A stretch of DNA of 64,000 nt from Vibrio sp. ES.051. Its GTDB lineage: Bacteria; Pseudomonadota; Gammaproteobacteria; Enterobacterales; Vibrionaceae. The notes under the pieces were generated by a model. It saw nothing but the letters and a program-made list of their open reading frames with translations, did no database searches and had not been told where the DNA came from. The position numbers and the translations under genes were made by a program. The DNA is taken from the NCBI RefSeq assembly GCF_002563795.1, contig NZ_PDJL01000005.1, forward strand, positions 434,001 through 498,000, read 5' to 3'. Shown here piece after piece: positions 18,432 through 27,613 of this stretch (positions are counted from its first letter, which is position 1; every line of letters starts with the position of its first letter).

Positions 18432-19682
18432 TTAACCGCGTACTAAGTAATTTGCTTTACCAACCCACTTGTAGCTAGTTAGCTCTTCCAATCCCATTGG
18501 TCCGCGGGCATGCAGCTTTTGCGTGGATACTGCAACTTCAGCCCCTAGACCAAATTGCGCACCGTCAGTAAAGCGCGTTGAGGCATTCACATAAACCGCC
18601 GCAGAGCCTACAGAATTGATGAACAGCTCTGAGTTTTCCAAACTGTTAGTCATGATTGCATCTGAATGGCTGGCATTGTGCACACGCATATGGTCAATCG
18701 CGTCTTTTACGTCAGACACAACTTTGACTCCTAGGGTGTAGCTCAACCATTCCGTATCAAAATCATCTTCCCCCGCATCACGTACTTGTTTCGCTTTCGC
18801 CATCAATACTTTGGCTTTTTGCTCTGCAACGAACGTGACTTTGTCGTTCATGCGCTCAACGATCATTGGTAGGAATTGCGTTGCAACCTTCTCATGCACC
18901 AACAGGGTATCTAAAGAGTTACATGCCGACGGACGCTGCACTTTTGAGTTTTCAACCACATTTAAAGACTTCTCAAGATCCGCCGATTCATCCACAAAGA
19001 TGTGGCTGATACCAAAGCCGCCAATAATAACGGGAATCGTACTATTCTCTTTACACATTTTGTGCAAACTCGCACCACCACGTGGGATGATCATATCCAC
19101 GAACTCATCCAATTTTAGTAGCTGAGAGACAAGCTCACGATCTGGCTTCTCAATGTATTGAACAGATGCCGCTGGCAGGTTGGCTTTTGTCAATGCAGAC
19201 TGGATCACTTTCACCAGTTCCACATTTGAGAAAAACGTCTCTTTACCACCACGTAAGATGCTGGCGTTGCCCGTTTTTAAACACAGGGCTGCAATATCGA
19301 TCGTTACATTTGGCCGTGCTTCGTAAATCACACCAACCACACCCAGTGGTACCCGGCGGCGAGACAACGACATGCCGTTTTCTAGCACTTTGCTATCCAT
19401 TTCACTGCCAACAGGATCATTCAAGCTAATAACATTGCGTACGTCATTGGCTATCGCCGTTAATCGCTCTTCATTGAGAAGTAAGCGATCTAATAGCGCT
19501 TCTGTCAGGCCCGCTTTTCGGCCTAACTCAATGTCTTTTTCATTCGCCGCCAAAATAGTTGCAGAGTGCGCTTCTAACTCGTCAGCGATGATAGAGAGTG
19601 CTTGATTTTTTTGCGCGGTTGACGCTGTCGCCAGTTCAAAAGCTGCAGTTTTGGCAGCTTTACCCATGTTCGTTAAATCCAT
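18432..19682 (-). CDS. proA: Gamma-glutamyl phosphate reductase
   Basis: Reduces gamma-glutamyl phosphate to glutamate semialdehyde, the second step of proline synthesis. It has an aldehyde-dehydrogenase-like fold, with the coenzyme region [20 protein letters not shown], the family block RGGKE, the catalytic Cys in [16 protein letters not shown], and the C-terminal [19 protein letters not shown]. It has 416 residues. GAGGGA precedes the ATG; the second Met at codon 6 is a less likely start. It is downstream of proB with a 17-base gap, an operon. Confidence 0.96.
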   Translation of the reverse strand: MDLTNMGKAAKTAAFELATASTAQKNQALSIIADELEAHSATILAANEKDIELGRKAGLTEALLDRLLLNEERLTAIANDVRNVISLNDPVGSEMDSKVLENGMSLSRRRVPLGVVGVIYEARPNVTIDIAALCLKTGNASILRGGKETFFSNVELVKVIQSALTKANLPAASVQYIEKPDRELVSQLLKLDEFVDMIIPRGGASLHKMCKENSTIPVIIGGFGISHIFVDESADLEKSLNVVENSKVQRPSACNSLDTLLVHEKVATQFLPMIVERMNDKVTFVAEQKAKVLMAKAKQVRDAGEDDFDTEWLSYTLGVKVVSDVKDAIDHMRVHNASHSDAIMTNSLENSELFINSVGSAAVYVNASTRFTDGAQFGLGAEVAVSTQKLHARGPMGLEELTSYKWVGKANYLVRG

Positions 19683-19699
19683 GTTGCTTCCCTCTAATT

Positions 19700-20839
19700 T
19701 TATTCTTGAATGACGACCAGATCATCACGATGAATCACCTCTGAACCATAATCATGGCCCAAAATAGAGATGATATCTTTACTGTGCTTACCCGTGATTT
19801 TTGTAAGATCGTCGCTCGAGTAAGCGCTAATACCCCGAGCCACCAATTTTCCGTGAGAATTTGTTATGCGCGCGACTTCGCCACGGGCAAAGTCTCCACT
19901 AACTTTGACCACTCCTTTTGCCAACAAGCTACTGCCTTTACCAACTACAGCCTTAACGGCACCATCATCAATAATGATGTCGCCAGAGGCGGCAGGACCA
20001 GCAAGAATCCAACGCTTACGATTTTCCAGTGCTTCTGAACAGGGCAAGAAACGTGTGCCCTGTGGTTCTGAACTTAAAGAGTCAAAGATAACATTTGGTG
20101 CACTGCCGGCAGCGATAATAACTTCAATACCCGCATGGCGAGCAATATCTGCCGCTTGCAGTTTGGTTGCCATACCGCCCGTGCCTAGCGTTGTCCCACT
20201 TCCACCTGCAATTTTACGCAATGTGTCATCGATGGTTTTCACTTCTTTGATCAGCTCTGCGCTTGGATCTTTACGCGGATCGGCAGTAAATAAGCCTTTT
20301 TGGTCGGTGAGGAGCAACAGTTTATCTGCACCACACAAAATGCCGACCAAAGCAGAAAGGTTGTCATTATCACCGACTTTAATTTCGCTCGTTGCCACGG
20401 CATCGTTTTCGTTCACGATAGGAATAATGTCATTTGCAACAAGGGCATTAATGGTGTCACGTGCATTAAGAAAACGCTCACGATCTTCTAAGTCGGCACG
20501 CGTCAATAACATCTGACCAATTTTAATCCCATAAATACTAAACAACGATTCCCATGCCTGAATCAAACGGCTCTGGCCCACCGCGGCAAGTAGCTGTTTG
20601 CTCGCCATATCGTTGGGCAATGCGGGGTATCCAAGGTGCTCACGGCCTGCTGCAATCGCACCAGACGAAACCATTACTACTGAATGACCTTGTTTTTTAA
20701 GCTCTGCACACTGACGCGCCAGCTCAACCATGTGAGCACGATCGAGCGCCAACGTGCCGCCTGTTAGCACACTTGTACCCAGTTTCACAACGACGGTTTG
20801 TGGTTGTGAAACAACTGCATTTTGTTGATTCGTTGTCAT
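19700..20839 (-). CDS. proB: Glutamate 5-kinase
   Basis: Phosphorylates glutamate to gamma-glutamyl phosphate, the feedback-regulated first step of proline synthesis. The amino acid kinase domain (about residues 10-260) shows [27 protein letters not shown], and the substrate block [22 protein letters not shown]-terminal PUA domain (about 285-370) follows. The ATG at 20839 gives 379 residues; an upstream start at 20905 would run back into the crl terminator and is unlikely. It forms an operon with proA. Confidence 0.95.
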   Translation of the reverse strand: MTTNQQNAVVSQPQTVVVKLGTSVLTGGTLALDRAHMVELARQCAELKKQGHSVVMVSSGAIAAGREHLGYPALPNDMASKQLLAAVGQSRLIQAWESLFSIYGIKIGQMLLTRADLEDRERFLNARDTINALVANDIIPIVNENDAVATSEIKVGDNDNLSALVGILCGADKLLLLTDQKGLFTADPRKDPSAELIKEVKTIDDTLRKIAGGSGTTLGTGGMATKLQAADIARHAGIEVIIAAGSAPNVIFDSLSSEPQGTRFLPCSEALENRKRWILAGPAASGDIIIDDGAVKAVVGKGSSLLAKGVVKVSGDFARGEVARITNSHGKLVARGISAYSSDDLTKITGKHSKDIISILGHDYGSEVIHRDDLVVIQE

Positions 20840-20908
20840 GATGTCTTCTGAAGTGAAAAACAAATAAAGAGGGGATGTTTTAACAATCAAATAAGGATTT
20901 AACAAGAG

Positions 20909-20933
20909 AAAAGGTGCGAAAACGCACCTTTTT
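20909..20933 (-). terminator. Rho-independent terminator after crl, ahead of proB
   Basis: AAAAGGTGCG / CGCACCTTTTT with loop AAAA. It lies between the crl stop and proB on the minus strand, so proBA must have a promoter in the roughly 70 bases that follow, or depend on read-through. Confidence 0.8.
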
Positions 20934-20960
20934 GTTTTGTTCTAAATTAAAGCCAGCAAA

Positions 20961-21350
20961 TTAGACGAAATCGAAAGACTCCGTGTGATATTCGACTTCT
21001 AGTTTGAAATGCTCTTCTAAAGTATCAACGAGTTTTTGATGGAAGGTTCTCTGTGTTAGGTAGACTTCCTCTGTCGTTTTTTTAGGTAATACTTCTGATA
21101 CCCACAGGCCTTCTTTATTGTATTTACCGATGTGATATTTTGCTGTAAAGCCTCCTTCGATGGATTCCAAGTCCATCCACCAACCCCAAAACTCTCGCTT
21201 TTCTGGCGATTTTTTTTCGTCTATACAAACCGATAAGCAATCAAAATAGTAACGCCCTTCTTGTGATTGCGGTTCGCGTAGATAGGGGCCAATTGCCTTC
21301 AACTTTGATATCAAGCGAAAGTGGGTTGGGCCCTTAGTTGTCTCTGACAT
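20961..21350 (-). CDS. crl: Sigma factor-binding protein Crl
   Basis: Crl binds RpoS and favours its assembly with RNA polymerase core. The 129-residue product has the family core [16 protein letters not shown], then YYFDCLSVC and [12 protein letters not shown], matching Crl proteins of enterics and vibrios. The ATG at 21350 has TGGAGA 6 bases upstream; an upstream in-frame ATG at 21368 would add six residues. It lies downstream of frsA in the same direction and ends at its own terminator. Confidence 0.93.
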   Translation of the reverse strand: MSETTKGPTHFRLISKLKAIGPYLREPQSQEGRYYFDCLSVCIDEKKSPEKREFWGWWMDLESIEGGFTAKYHIGKYNKEGLWVSEVLPKKTTEEVYLTQRTFHQKLVDTLEEHFKLEVEYHTESFDFV

Positions 21351-21463
21351 ATGAATCTCCATTTCCATAGTTAAAAGTAAACACCCAGAATGATTATTAT
21401 TTTAATTATCATGAGCTTGTTTTTTGCTCAGTTACATCACTTTTAACTAATTTAGAAGCTTTG

Positions 21464-22711
21464 TCATCTTAATAGTTCATCTTCTAACCACTTTATGGCT
21501 AAATCGAGGGATTGCTCATATCCTTTTGTAATCGTTTTGGAACTGATCTTCTTAGCTCGGCCATACTGACTGAACAACGCGACAAGTTGGTTATCGCTGT
21601 GTGGCGAGACAGGATCCCCTTCTAAACTCAGTGCCAGAATAGGCACCTTCGTTCTTCGACTACTCAAAAACCCTTGTACTTTCAACGACCACGCCATCAT
21701 CTGCCCAGCCATACTGTTAATATCGACGGTATTCTTACCGAACCGAGAAGCTAAAAGATCCAGATACATCTTCGGCATCTTTTGCAGCTTTTCTGGGGAA
21801 GTAAAGATATCGTGCACTGGTGCGCCCAATGCGACGCACGCTTTGATCTTCTCTTGTTCGACAAATGAGAGACGTATCATCGCATTACCGCCAAAACGGA
21901 ATCCGACTAAACCAACTTTATGATGATCGACCCAAGGTAGTGAATAAAGCTCATTCAGTACTGCTTGGTGAAGGCAGCTTGAATTTTCAGTTAAAGGCCA
22001 GTGTGAACTATGCCCGACTGACGGCATGTCGACCGTCAACATCGCAATATCTTTCGGGGCGAGATGGTTACGGAACAAACGCCACATATCGGTTTGCAAC
22101 GAGTCTAGCCCCGCGCTCACCATCACGACTGGCAATTGTTTATCGGTTCTAGGTAGATGCAGATTCGCAATGATTTTGCGATTTTGATAAGGCACTTCAA
22201 TTTGCTTAATGGTGTACTGCGTTTTTTCTGCACCATCTGAATAAGCCTTATTTGCCAGCACTTGAGCCTGTAATGCCAAGTTATCGTTCTTAAGGTGTGG
22301 ATAGCCTGCGATACTGAAACACAAAGAGGCAGTGAACAGCTCATCCGCGGCCGCTTCACCTTGCAACTCACTCGAACGCCTTTGATGCTCCATGCCTAAT
22401 TTGATCCACTCAAACGTCCAGTTACCGTTGTGGTAACCCATGACGGTATCTAACCAGTTATCATTAGTTCGAGAGTGTGAGGAAGAAGCGATCTTAGACA
22501 GTACACCTTCCATCTCTATTGGCGACAACCCTTGCCATGCCCATTGTAAGCGGCGTAAATGACGATACCAAGCACTCCCCCCCTGTGATTCTCGCTCATC
22601 AAGAATCTTTTGACTGCTCGGCATGTATTGAGTGAGGGCTGAGGTTTCTTTTGCTTGCTTATGTTTCACGAACAAAGTTTCGGAAATATTTTTACTGACG
22701 TCTTCAGACAT
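21464..22711 (-). CDS. frsA: FrsA family alpha/beta-hydrolase-like protein
   Basis: Member of the FrsA (fermentation-respiration switch, YafA) family. The N-terminal helical cap (about 30-160) has WYRHLRRLQWAWQG. The alpha/beta fold begins near residue 165 with LPVVMVSAGLDSLQ. At the nucleophile elbow, where esterases have GxSxG, this protein reads GFRFGG (270-275) with no Ser, as in V. vulnificus FrsA. Reported activities of the family differ (ester hydrolysis; pyruvate decarboxylation), so none is assigned. It has 415 residues. It lies upstream of crl, the conserved gpt-frsA-crl-proB order. Confidence 0.92.
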   Translation of the reverse strand: MSEDVSKNISETLFVKHKQAKETSALTQYMPSSQKILDERESQGGSAWYRHLRRLQWAWQGLSPIEMEGVLSKIASSSHSRTNDNWLDTVMGYHNGNWTFEWIKLGMEHQRRSSELQGEAAADELFTASLCFSIAGYPHLKNDNLALQAQVLANKAYSDGAEKTQYTIKQIEVPYQNRKIIANLHLPRTDKQLPVVMVSAGLDSLQTDMWRLFRNHLAPKDIAMLTVDMPSVGHSSHWPLTENSSCLHQAVLNELYSLPWVDHHKVGLVGFRFGGNAMIRLSFVEQEKIKACVALGAPVHDIFTSPEKLQKMPKMYLDLLASRFGKNTVDINSMAGQMMAWSLKVQGFLSSRRTKVPILALSLEGDPVSPHSDNQLVALFSQYGRAKKISSKTITKGYEQSLDLAIKWLEDELLR

Positions 22712-22757
22712 AGAAAGAACCCTAGGCTATTGGCAATAAATATAATGATAATAAAAA

Positions 22758-22783
22758 AAATGCCCCTATACAGGGGCATTTCT
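22758..22783 (-). terminator. Terminator after gpt
   Basis: AAATGCCCC / GGGGCATTT stem with a 6-base loop. The minus-strand side runs into a T tract (the A run at 22753-22760), 20 bases after the gpt stop. Confidence 0.8.
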
Positions 22784-22802
22784 CAATATTCTTCAATAGC
22801 AA

Positions 22803-23267
22803 TTATTTTTGTTTGCGATTCACTGGCTCAGCATACTGGATGGACATATCCCATGGCTGTTCGATCCATGTGTCTTGCGCGATGTCCACGACGTAGTCAT
22901 CTAACAACTCTTTACCCGATGGCTTAGCGCAAACAGCGATCATTTTCGCTTTTGGATACATCTCACGCAATTTACGTGCAGTATCACCGCTGTCTACTAG
23001 GTCTTCAACGATTAAGTAACCTTCACCATCGCCTTCCGGTGCTTTAAGCACTGTCATATCGCGCTGATGATCATGGTCATAGCTTGAAATACAAATAGTA
23101 TCTACGTAACGAATGCCTAGCTCGCGAGCCAAAATAGCGCCTGGTACCAAGCCACCACGGCTTACCGCCCAAATACCTTTCCATTGCTCAGCTGGCATTT
23201 GTTTCTCAGCCAGTTCACGGCAATAAGCCTGCATTGCATCCCAAGTGATAATGAATTTTTTACTCAT
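22803..23267 (-). CDS. gpt: Xanthine-guanine phosphoribosyltransferase
   Basis: Salvages guanine and xanthine (and hypoxanthine weakly) to nucleotides using PRPP. The PRPP-binding motif appears as [19 protein letters not shown] (about residues 82-100), and ISRGG-type [18 protein letters not shown] and [16 protein letters not shown] are the family blocks. It has 154 residues. It lies between a purine permease and frsA, functionally linked with the permease. A partial PurR-like word (GCGCAAACGATTATTC) occurs upstream at about 23380 but matches only 13 of 16 consensus positions. Confidence 0.95.
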   Translation of the reverse strand: MSKKFIITWDAMQAYCRELAEKQMPAEQWKGIWAVSRGGLVPGAILARELGIRYVDTICISSYDHDHQRDMTVLKAPEGDGEGYLIVEDLVDSGDTARKLREMYPKAKMIAVCAKPSGKELLDDYVVDIAQDTWIEQPWDMSIQYAEPVNRKQK

Positions 23268-23490
23268 TGTAATAACCTAATAAATTGAAAATATGCATCC
23301 CCCAGCTCCAGTAATATTCCTTAAATATAGCGATGTATTTACTAGAATCTTCTTACGTAAAAAGACGGGGTTTCAAGCTGCGCAAACGATTATTCTACCG
23401 AAACACGTTATTAATACCAACGCTGATGTCAAAATTCTCTGTCTACTGTGCAGAAAAATCCTATTCGGTGAATTCGAGTATACTCTACAA

Positions 23491-23532
23491 ACAACCAGTC
23501 AGTGTGGACGAACATTCACACGGACTGGTTGT
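23491..23532 (-). repeat. Hairpin downstream of the purine permease gene
   Basis: Arms ACAACCAGTC / GACTGGTTGT plus an inner GTGTG / CACAC pair around a short loop make a long imperfect stem just after the permease stop. The minus-strand tail TTTGTAGAG is only weakly T-rich, so termination is possible but not certain. Confidence 0.6.
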
Positions 23533-23538
23533 GAAAAA

Positions 23539-24828
23539 TTAACCGACCAGGTATTTAACGATGAAAATAGCTGACATCACCCAAACACTCATCGACACCT
23601 CACGCCCTTTGCCACTGAATAGCTTGATAGCGGAGTAAGCGATAAAACCAAGTGTAATACCTTCTGCAATAGAGAAAGTTAATGGCATAACCAAACAAGT
23701 CACCACCACTGGAGAGGCTTCAGTTAGGTCACGCCAGTCGATGCTTACGAGCCCAGACAGCATCAAAATCGCGACATAAAACAAAGCACCCGACGTTGCG
23801 TAAGCCGGGATCATACCTGCTAGTGGCGAGAACAATAGAGCAAGCAAGAAGAGTACGCCAACAACCACTGCTGTTAGACCAGTACGACCTCCCGCAGCGA
23901 CACCAGAAACGCTCTCAATATAAGAAGTCGTATTCGATGTGCCCAGTAGAGCACCAACTGAAGTCGCGGTTGAGTCCGCAAGGAGCGCTTTGTTTAGGCG
24001 AGGAATGTTGCCATTCTCATCAGTTAGGCCTGCTTTTTGAGAAACACCAACTAGCGTACCTGCGGTATCAAACAAATCGACAAATAGGAAAGCAAATACA
24101 ATTGAGATCATGCCAACTTCAAACAAACCAGAGAAGTCCAATTGCATGAAGGTTGGGGCGATACTTGGTGGTGTTGACATAATGCCCCCCCACTGCACAT
24201 CACCCAATAACAGACCCAGCGCCGTAACACCCAGAATAGCAATCATAACGGCGCCTCTCACACCACGGTGAACCAGCGCAATCGTTAGAAAAAAGCCAAT
24301 AGCCGCCAGCACTGAAGTTAATGAAGTGATGTCTCCCATTGAAACCAATGTTGCCGGATTATCAACCACTATCCCTGCGTTTTTCAATGCGATAAAAGCA
24401 AGAAAAAGTCCGATACCGGCCGAAATGCCAGTACGCAAAGAGTGTGGAATCGAGTTGATGATCCACTCTCGGATCTTAAACACACTCAGAAGAATGAACA
24501 GCAGACCAGAAACAAACACAGCAGCCAATGCGACTTGCCATGTGTAGCCCATTCCCAATACAACAGAATAAGTAAAAAATGCGTTAAGTCCCATGCCTGG
24601 AGCTTGGGCGATTGGGTAGTTAGCAACAAATCCCATAATGAAACAGCCAATAGCCGCCGCAAGACAAGTCGCAACAAAAATAGCACCACGGTCCATACCA
24701 GTATCCGAAAGGATAGCTGGGTTTACAAAAATAATGTAAGCCATGGTAAGAAAGGTGGTAATACCTGCGATGATCTCAGTGCGCACATTAGTGCCATTTT
24801 CACTGAGTTTAAATAGCCTCTCGAGCAT
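23539..24828 (-). CDS. Purine permease, NCS2 AzgA-like (adenine/guanine/hypoxanthine) subfamily
   Basis: Proton-linked nucleobase importer of the inner membrane. About twelve hydrophobic segments are present. The signatures are NPAILSDTGMDRGAIFVATC, the QAPGMGLNAFFTYSVV block, FLFVDLFDTAGTLVGV and the C-terminal GTSNTTSYIESVSGVAAGGR, all of the AzgA branch of NCS2. It has 429 residues from the ATG at 24828 (AGGA seven bases upstream); a TTG two codons earlier is less likely. The exact purine cannot be read from the sequence. It is next to gpt and has a perfect PurR box upstream, in line with purine salvage. Confidence 0.9.
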   Translation of the reverse strand: MLERLFKLSENGTNVRTEIIAGITTFLTMAYIIFVNPAILSDTGMDRGAIFVATCLAAAIGCFIMGFVANYPIAQAPGMGLNAFFTYSVVLGMGYTWQVALAAVFVSGLLFILLSVFKIREWIINSIPHSLRTGISAGIGLFLAFIALKNAGIVVDNPATLVSMGDITSLTSVLAAIGFFLTIALVHRGVRGAVMIAILGVTALGLLLGDVQWGGIMSTPPSIAPTFMQLDFSGLFEVGMISIVFAFLFVDLFDTAGTLVGVSQKAGLTDENGNIPRLNKALLADSTATSVGALLGTSNTTSYIESVSGVAAGGRTGLTAVVVGVLFLLALLFSPLAGMIPAYATSGALFYVAILMLSGLVSIDWRDLTEASPVVVTCLVMPLTFSIAEGITLGFIAYSAIKLFSGKGREVSMSVWVMSAIFIVKYLVG

Positions 24829-25197
24829 GATCAAATCCTGTAAAGGTGGAAAAGTAAACGGTTGCGTAATCGATTGGCGTGAATTATAAAGTTATCAAAT
24901 AGTAAATTCTAGGTAGAATCTTCACTCTAATGCATTTTTTTTCGTAGGATATGAAACTTATTAGTTAGAAACAAAAACTATAAATAAAAAAGTTTATATA
25001 AAACAAAGATTAACAAAAATAAACTCGAAACTTTGCACCGTGTATAAACTGAACAATGTACTAAACTTTCAAACAAAAAAGACGCTTTTTGACATGAAAT
25101 TCAGGCAGATTTAATAGAAAAATGAAATAACGAGAAGGATTCGTCAGAGAATGGAGGCTTGATGGTGATAACTTAGCCAACAGTAGAAAAAAGGCAT
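24829..25197. other. AT-rich intergenic region upstream of the purine permease
   Basis: Apart from a PurR box at 24852-24867, this stretch holds no supported gene. It is unusually AT-rich from about 24890 to 25130. A minus-strand open frame at 25061-25264 runs through the neighbouring terminator and has no coding character. Confidence 0.6.
24852..24867 (-). promoter_or_regulatory. PurR operator of the purine permease gene
   Basis: On the minus strand ACGCAACCGTTTACTT fits the PurR consensus ANGCAANCGNTTNCNT at every defined position. It sits 24 bases upstream of the permease start. Repression by hypoxanthine- or guanine-bound PurR is inferred. Confidence 0.75.
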
Positions 25198-25225
25198 AAA
25201 AAAACGCCACCCAAACAGGGTGGCG
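25198..25225 (-). terminator. Rho-independent terminator of the 28-residue ORF transcript
   Basis: Minus strand CGCCACCC / GGGTGGCG with a 5-base loop followed by seven T residues. It lies 86 bases after the stop codon of the small ORF at 25311-25397. A second small hairpin TCAGCG / CGCTGA lies at 25236-25251 between them. Confidence 0.85.
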
Positions 25226-25310
25226 GCGAATCATATCAGCGCTATCGCTGAAAAGAAATTCCAATTTATAGGGGTGAACAAACTGTTCGAGTCACATGCG
25301 TTGACTGCAA

Positions 25311-25397
25311 TTAGTAGCCAAAGCTTGTTGGGTATACAAAGTTGCCGGTGTAAACAGATTTGCTATTCCAGAACATTGCACTTGGTAAACCTTTCAT
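25311..25397 (-). CDS. Small 28-residue protein of unknown function
   Basis: ATG preceded by AAAAGGTGAT at ideal spacing opens a 28-codon frame, beginning MKGLPSAMFWNSKSVYTG and ending SFGY. The peptide is rich in Tyr, Phe, Ser and Gly, has two Lys and no acidic residue, and shows no signal peptide or long hydrophobic stretch. It lies alone on the minus strand with its own probable promoter and a strong terminator, so it seems to be an independent transcript of about 300 bases, not a leader of the permease (which lies beyond the terminator). I do not recognise it. It could be a small protein, or a translated reading frame in a regulatory RNA. Confidence 0.6.
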   Translation of the reverse strand: MKGLPSAMFWNSKSVYTGNFVYPTSFGY

Positions 25398-25537
25398 AAC
25401 TATCACCTTTTAAATCAATTAAAACAATCGTTGATTTCTCGGTTCCTTGGAGGCGATAAAACGGACTCATCCTTTGAGCATTTCGTTCTTCTCTCAGAAG
25501 CTGGTTATAAATATACCACCAAGAAATTTAATTACAA
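25398..25537 (-). promoter_or_regulatory. Promoter and structured leader of the 28-residue ORF
   Basis: On the minus strand, TTGTAA (25532-25537) and TATATT (25510-25515) with 16 bases between them form a fair sigma-70 promoter. The leader of about 105 bases downstream can fold into CTTCT/AGAAG (near 25490) and CTCA/TGAG (near 25470) hairpins, then contains CGCCTCCAAGGAACCGAG. It does not match any riboswitch class I can recall with certainty. Confidence 0.4.
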
Positions 25538-25852
25538 CAAATTTGGTGATTCAAGTCACAAAAAGTTATTTATACCGATCCAGCTCAAATTTTTAATGTA
25601 ATTAAACTACACATCTGTAATTTAAAAATAAGCTATCTTTCAATCGGTATAAAAAGAGAGCACAAAGACCGATTTAACGTTTATAAACGTGTGACAGTTC
25701 AGGAAGAAATCCTTACACCAGCGACTACTCGTCCCCTTTATCTGGTGGTATGCTAAACGATAATCTGAAAGCCAAATCGTCCAGCATTCAATGCTAACCC
25801 AATAACTTTTTACGGTATATATTTGGCAAAGCACATAAAAAAGGAGTCCTCC
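25538..25852. other. Intergenic region upstream of pepD with a long-arm inverted repeat
   Basis: No gene is supported. Perfect 11-base arms TTTATACCGAT (25569-25579) and ATCGGTATAAA (25643-25653) flank 63 AT-rich bases. The region lies between the divergent small-ORF unit and pepD and must hold the pepD promoter. Confidence 0.45.
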
Positions 25853-27325
25853 GTGTCTGAGTTCCATTCTGAAGTCAGTACCTTATCACCTGCTCCACTT
25901 TGGCAGTTTTTCGATAAGATTTGTTCTATCCCTCATCCATCCAAACATGAAGAAGCATTAGCCCAATACATTACTAACTGGGCTACAGAGCAAGGACTTG
26001 ATGTTCGTCGAGACCCAACGGGTAACGTATTTATTAAGAAACCTGCGACACTTGGAATGGAGAATAAGAAGGGCGTTGTCCTTCAAGCGCATATCGACAT
26101 GGTGCCGCAAAAAAATGAAGACACCGAGCACGACTTCACAACCGATCCCATCCAACCTTACATTGATGGCGAGTGGGTCACCGCAAAAGGGACAACGCTT
26201 GGTGCAGACAATGGGATTGGCATGGCATCTTGTCTTGCCGTGCTGGCGTCAAAAGAAATCCAGCATGGGCCTTTAGAAGTACTGCTAACCATCGATGAGG
26301 AAGCAGGAATGACGGGCGCTTTCGGCCTTGAAGCAGGTTGGCTAGAAGGTGAGATCCTTCTAAATACTGACTCTGAGCAAGAAGGCGAAGTGTACATGGG
26401 CTGTGCCGGTGGTGTCGATGCGACTATGGCTTTCGATATCAATCGAGAATCGATTCCGGCAGGTTTCGTCACTCGTCAGTTAACACTTAAAGGGCTAAAA
26501 GGTGGTCACTCCGGTTGTGATATTCACACCGGCCGAGGCAACGCAAACAAGTTGCTTGGTCGATTCCTCGCTGGCCATGCTCAGGAACTAGACTTACGTT
26601 TAGTGGAGTTCCGTGGTGGTAGCTTACGCAACGCCATTCCTCGTGAAGCGTTTGTCACCGTTGCCCTTCCTGAAAAAAACCAAGCAACATTATCGGCGCT
26701 ATTTAATCAATACACAGCTCTACTTAAAACTGAGCTAGGTAAAATTGAAACTGATATCGTCACTTTCAACGAAGTCATCACTACTCGCGCCCAAGTTTTT
26801 TCTGTTGCGGATCAGCAGCGTTTCATTGCCGCACTTAATGCTTGCCCAAATGGCGTAATACGCATGAGTGATGAAGTGGAAGGTGTTGTAGAAACGTCAC
26901 TCAACGTTGGTGTAATCAATACACAACAGAACAAAGTCACCGTGCTTTGCTTGATTCGCTCGCTGATTGACTCTGGCCGTAGCCAAGTAGAAAGTATGCT
27001 TCGCTCAATCTCCGAATTATCGGGTACACAAATTCAGTTCTCTGGGGCTTACCCTGGTTGGAAGCCAGATGCAGATTCAGCAATCATGACCATTTTCCGT
27101 GACATGTACGAAGGTATTTACGGTCATAAACCAAATATTATGGTGATCCATGCGGGTCTTGAGTGCGGTCTGTTCAAAGAACCTTACCCACATATGGACA
27201 TGGTTTCTTTCGGTCCAACGATCAAATTCCCTCACTCTCCTGATGAGAAAGTGAAGATTGATACGGTTCAATTATATTGGGATCAAATGGTTGCGTTGTT
27301 AGAAGCCATTCCTGAAAAAGCATAA
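25853..27325 (+). CDS. pepD: Beta-Ala-His dipeptidase / aminoacyl-histidine dipeptidase PepD
   Basis: Cytosolic M20 metallopeptidase cleaving dipeptides such as carnosine-like Xaa-His. Zinc ligands are visible: LQAHIDMVPQ (His), GADNGIG (Asp), TIDEEAGMTGAFGL (catalytic and bridging Glu) and LNTDSEQEGE. A lid domain follows from about residue 205, and the final His is in FPHSPDEKV. The GTG at 25853 has AAGGAG six bases upstream and gives 490 residues (E. coli 485); an upstream TTG frame start lacks a ribosome-binding site. It is monocistronic with a strong terminator. Confidence 0.96.
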   Translation: MSEFHSEVSTLSPAPLWQFFDKICSIPHPSKHEEALAQYITNWATEQGLDVRRDPTGNVFIKKPATLGMENKKGVVLQAHIDMVPQKNEDTEHDFTTDPIQPYIDGEWVTAKGTTLGADNGIGMASCLAVLASKEIQHGPLEVLLTIDEEAGMTGAFGLEAGWLEGEILLNTDSEQEGEVYMGCAGGVDATMAFDINRESIPAGFVTRQLTLKGLKGGHSGCDIHTGRGNANKLLGRFLAGHAQELDLRLVEFRGGSLRNAIPREAFVTVALPEKNQATLSALFNQYTALLKTELGKIETDIVTFNEVITTRAQVFSVADQQRFIAALNACPNGVIRMSDEVEGVVETSLNVGVINTQQNKVTVLCLIRSLIDSGRSQVESMLRSISELSGTQIQFSGAYPGWKPDADSAIMTIFRDMYEGIYGHKPNIMVIHAGLECGLFKEPYPHMDMVSFGPTIKFPHSPDEKVKIDTVQLYWDQMVALLEAIPEKA

Positions 27326-27347
27326 TTGCAAAACAAACGTCATACAT

Positions 27348-27378
27348 AAAAAAAGGTGCCTCAGTGGCACCTTTTTTT
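27348..27378 (+). terminator. Rho-independent terminator after pepD
   Basis: AAAAAAGGTGCC / GGCACCTTTTTTT with loop TCAGT, 22 bases after the stop codon. Confidence 0.9.
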
Positions 27379-27613
27379 ATGCTTTATCGCAGCTTTCGGC
27401 ACAAGTCGCGATAAAGCTTATTATTCCCACCTGTTCTTTCTATCGAGCTATGTATTACACTGATATAAAGTTAAAATTAAAACGAAAATATAACACCTGA
27501 TGAACTTTTACTCAGATTGATTAGAACAATTTATCGTGTCGGTAATGAGAATGATTAGTGTGATTTTGAAGCAGTTGTTACATTGTTGCTAACGCATACG
27601 GCAGAGATGGTTT

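Noticed and set aside
25061..25264. Minus-strand open frame of 67 codons with hydrophobic residues
   Set aside because: It runs through the terminator hairpin of the small ORF unit, has no ribosome-binding site, and its composition reflects the AT-rich background.
25398..25510. Glycine, TPP or GEMM riboswitch in the small-ORF leader
   Set aside because: Some short words are reminiscent, but the conserved cores of these classes are not present in order. No class was assigned.
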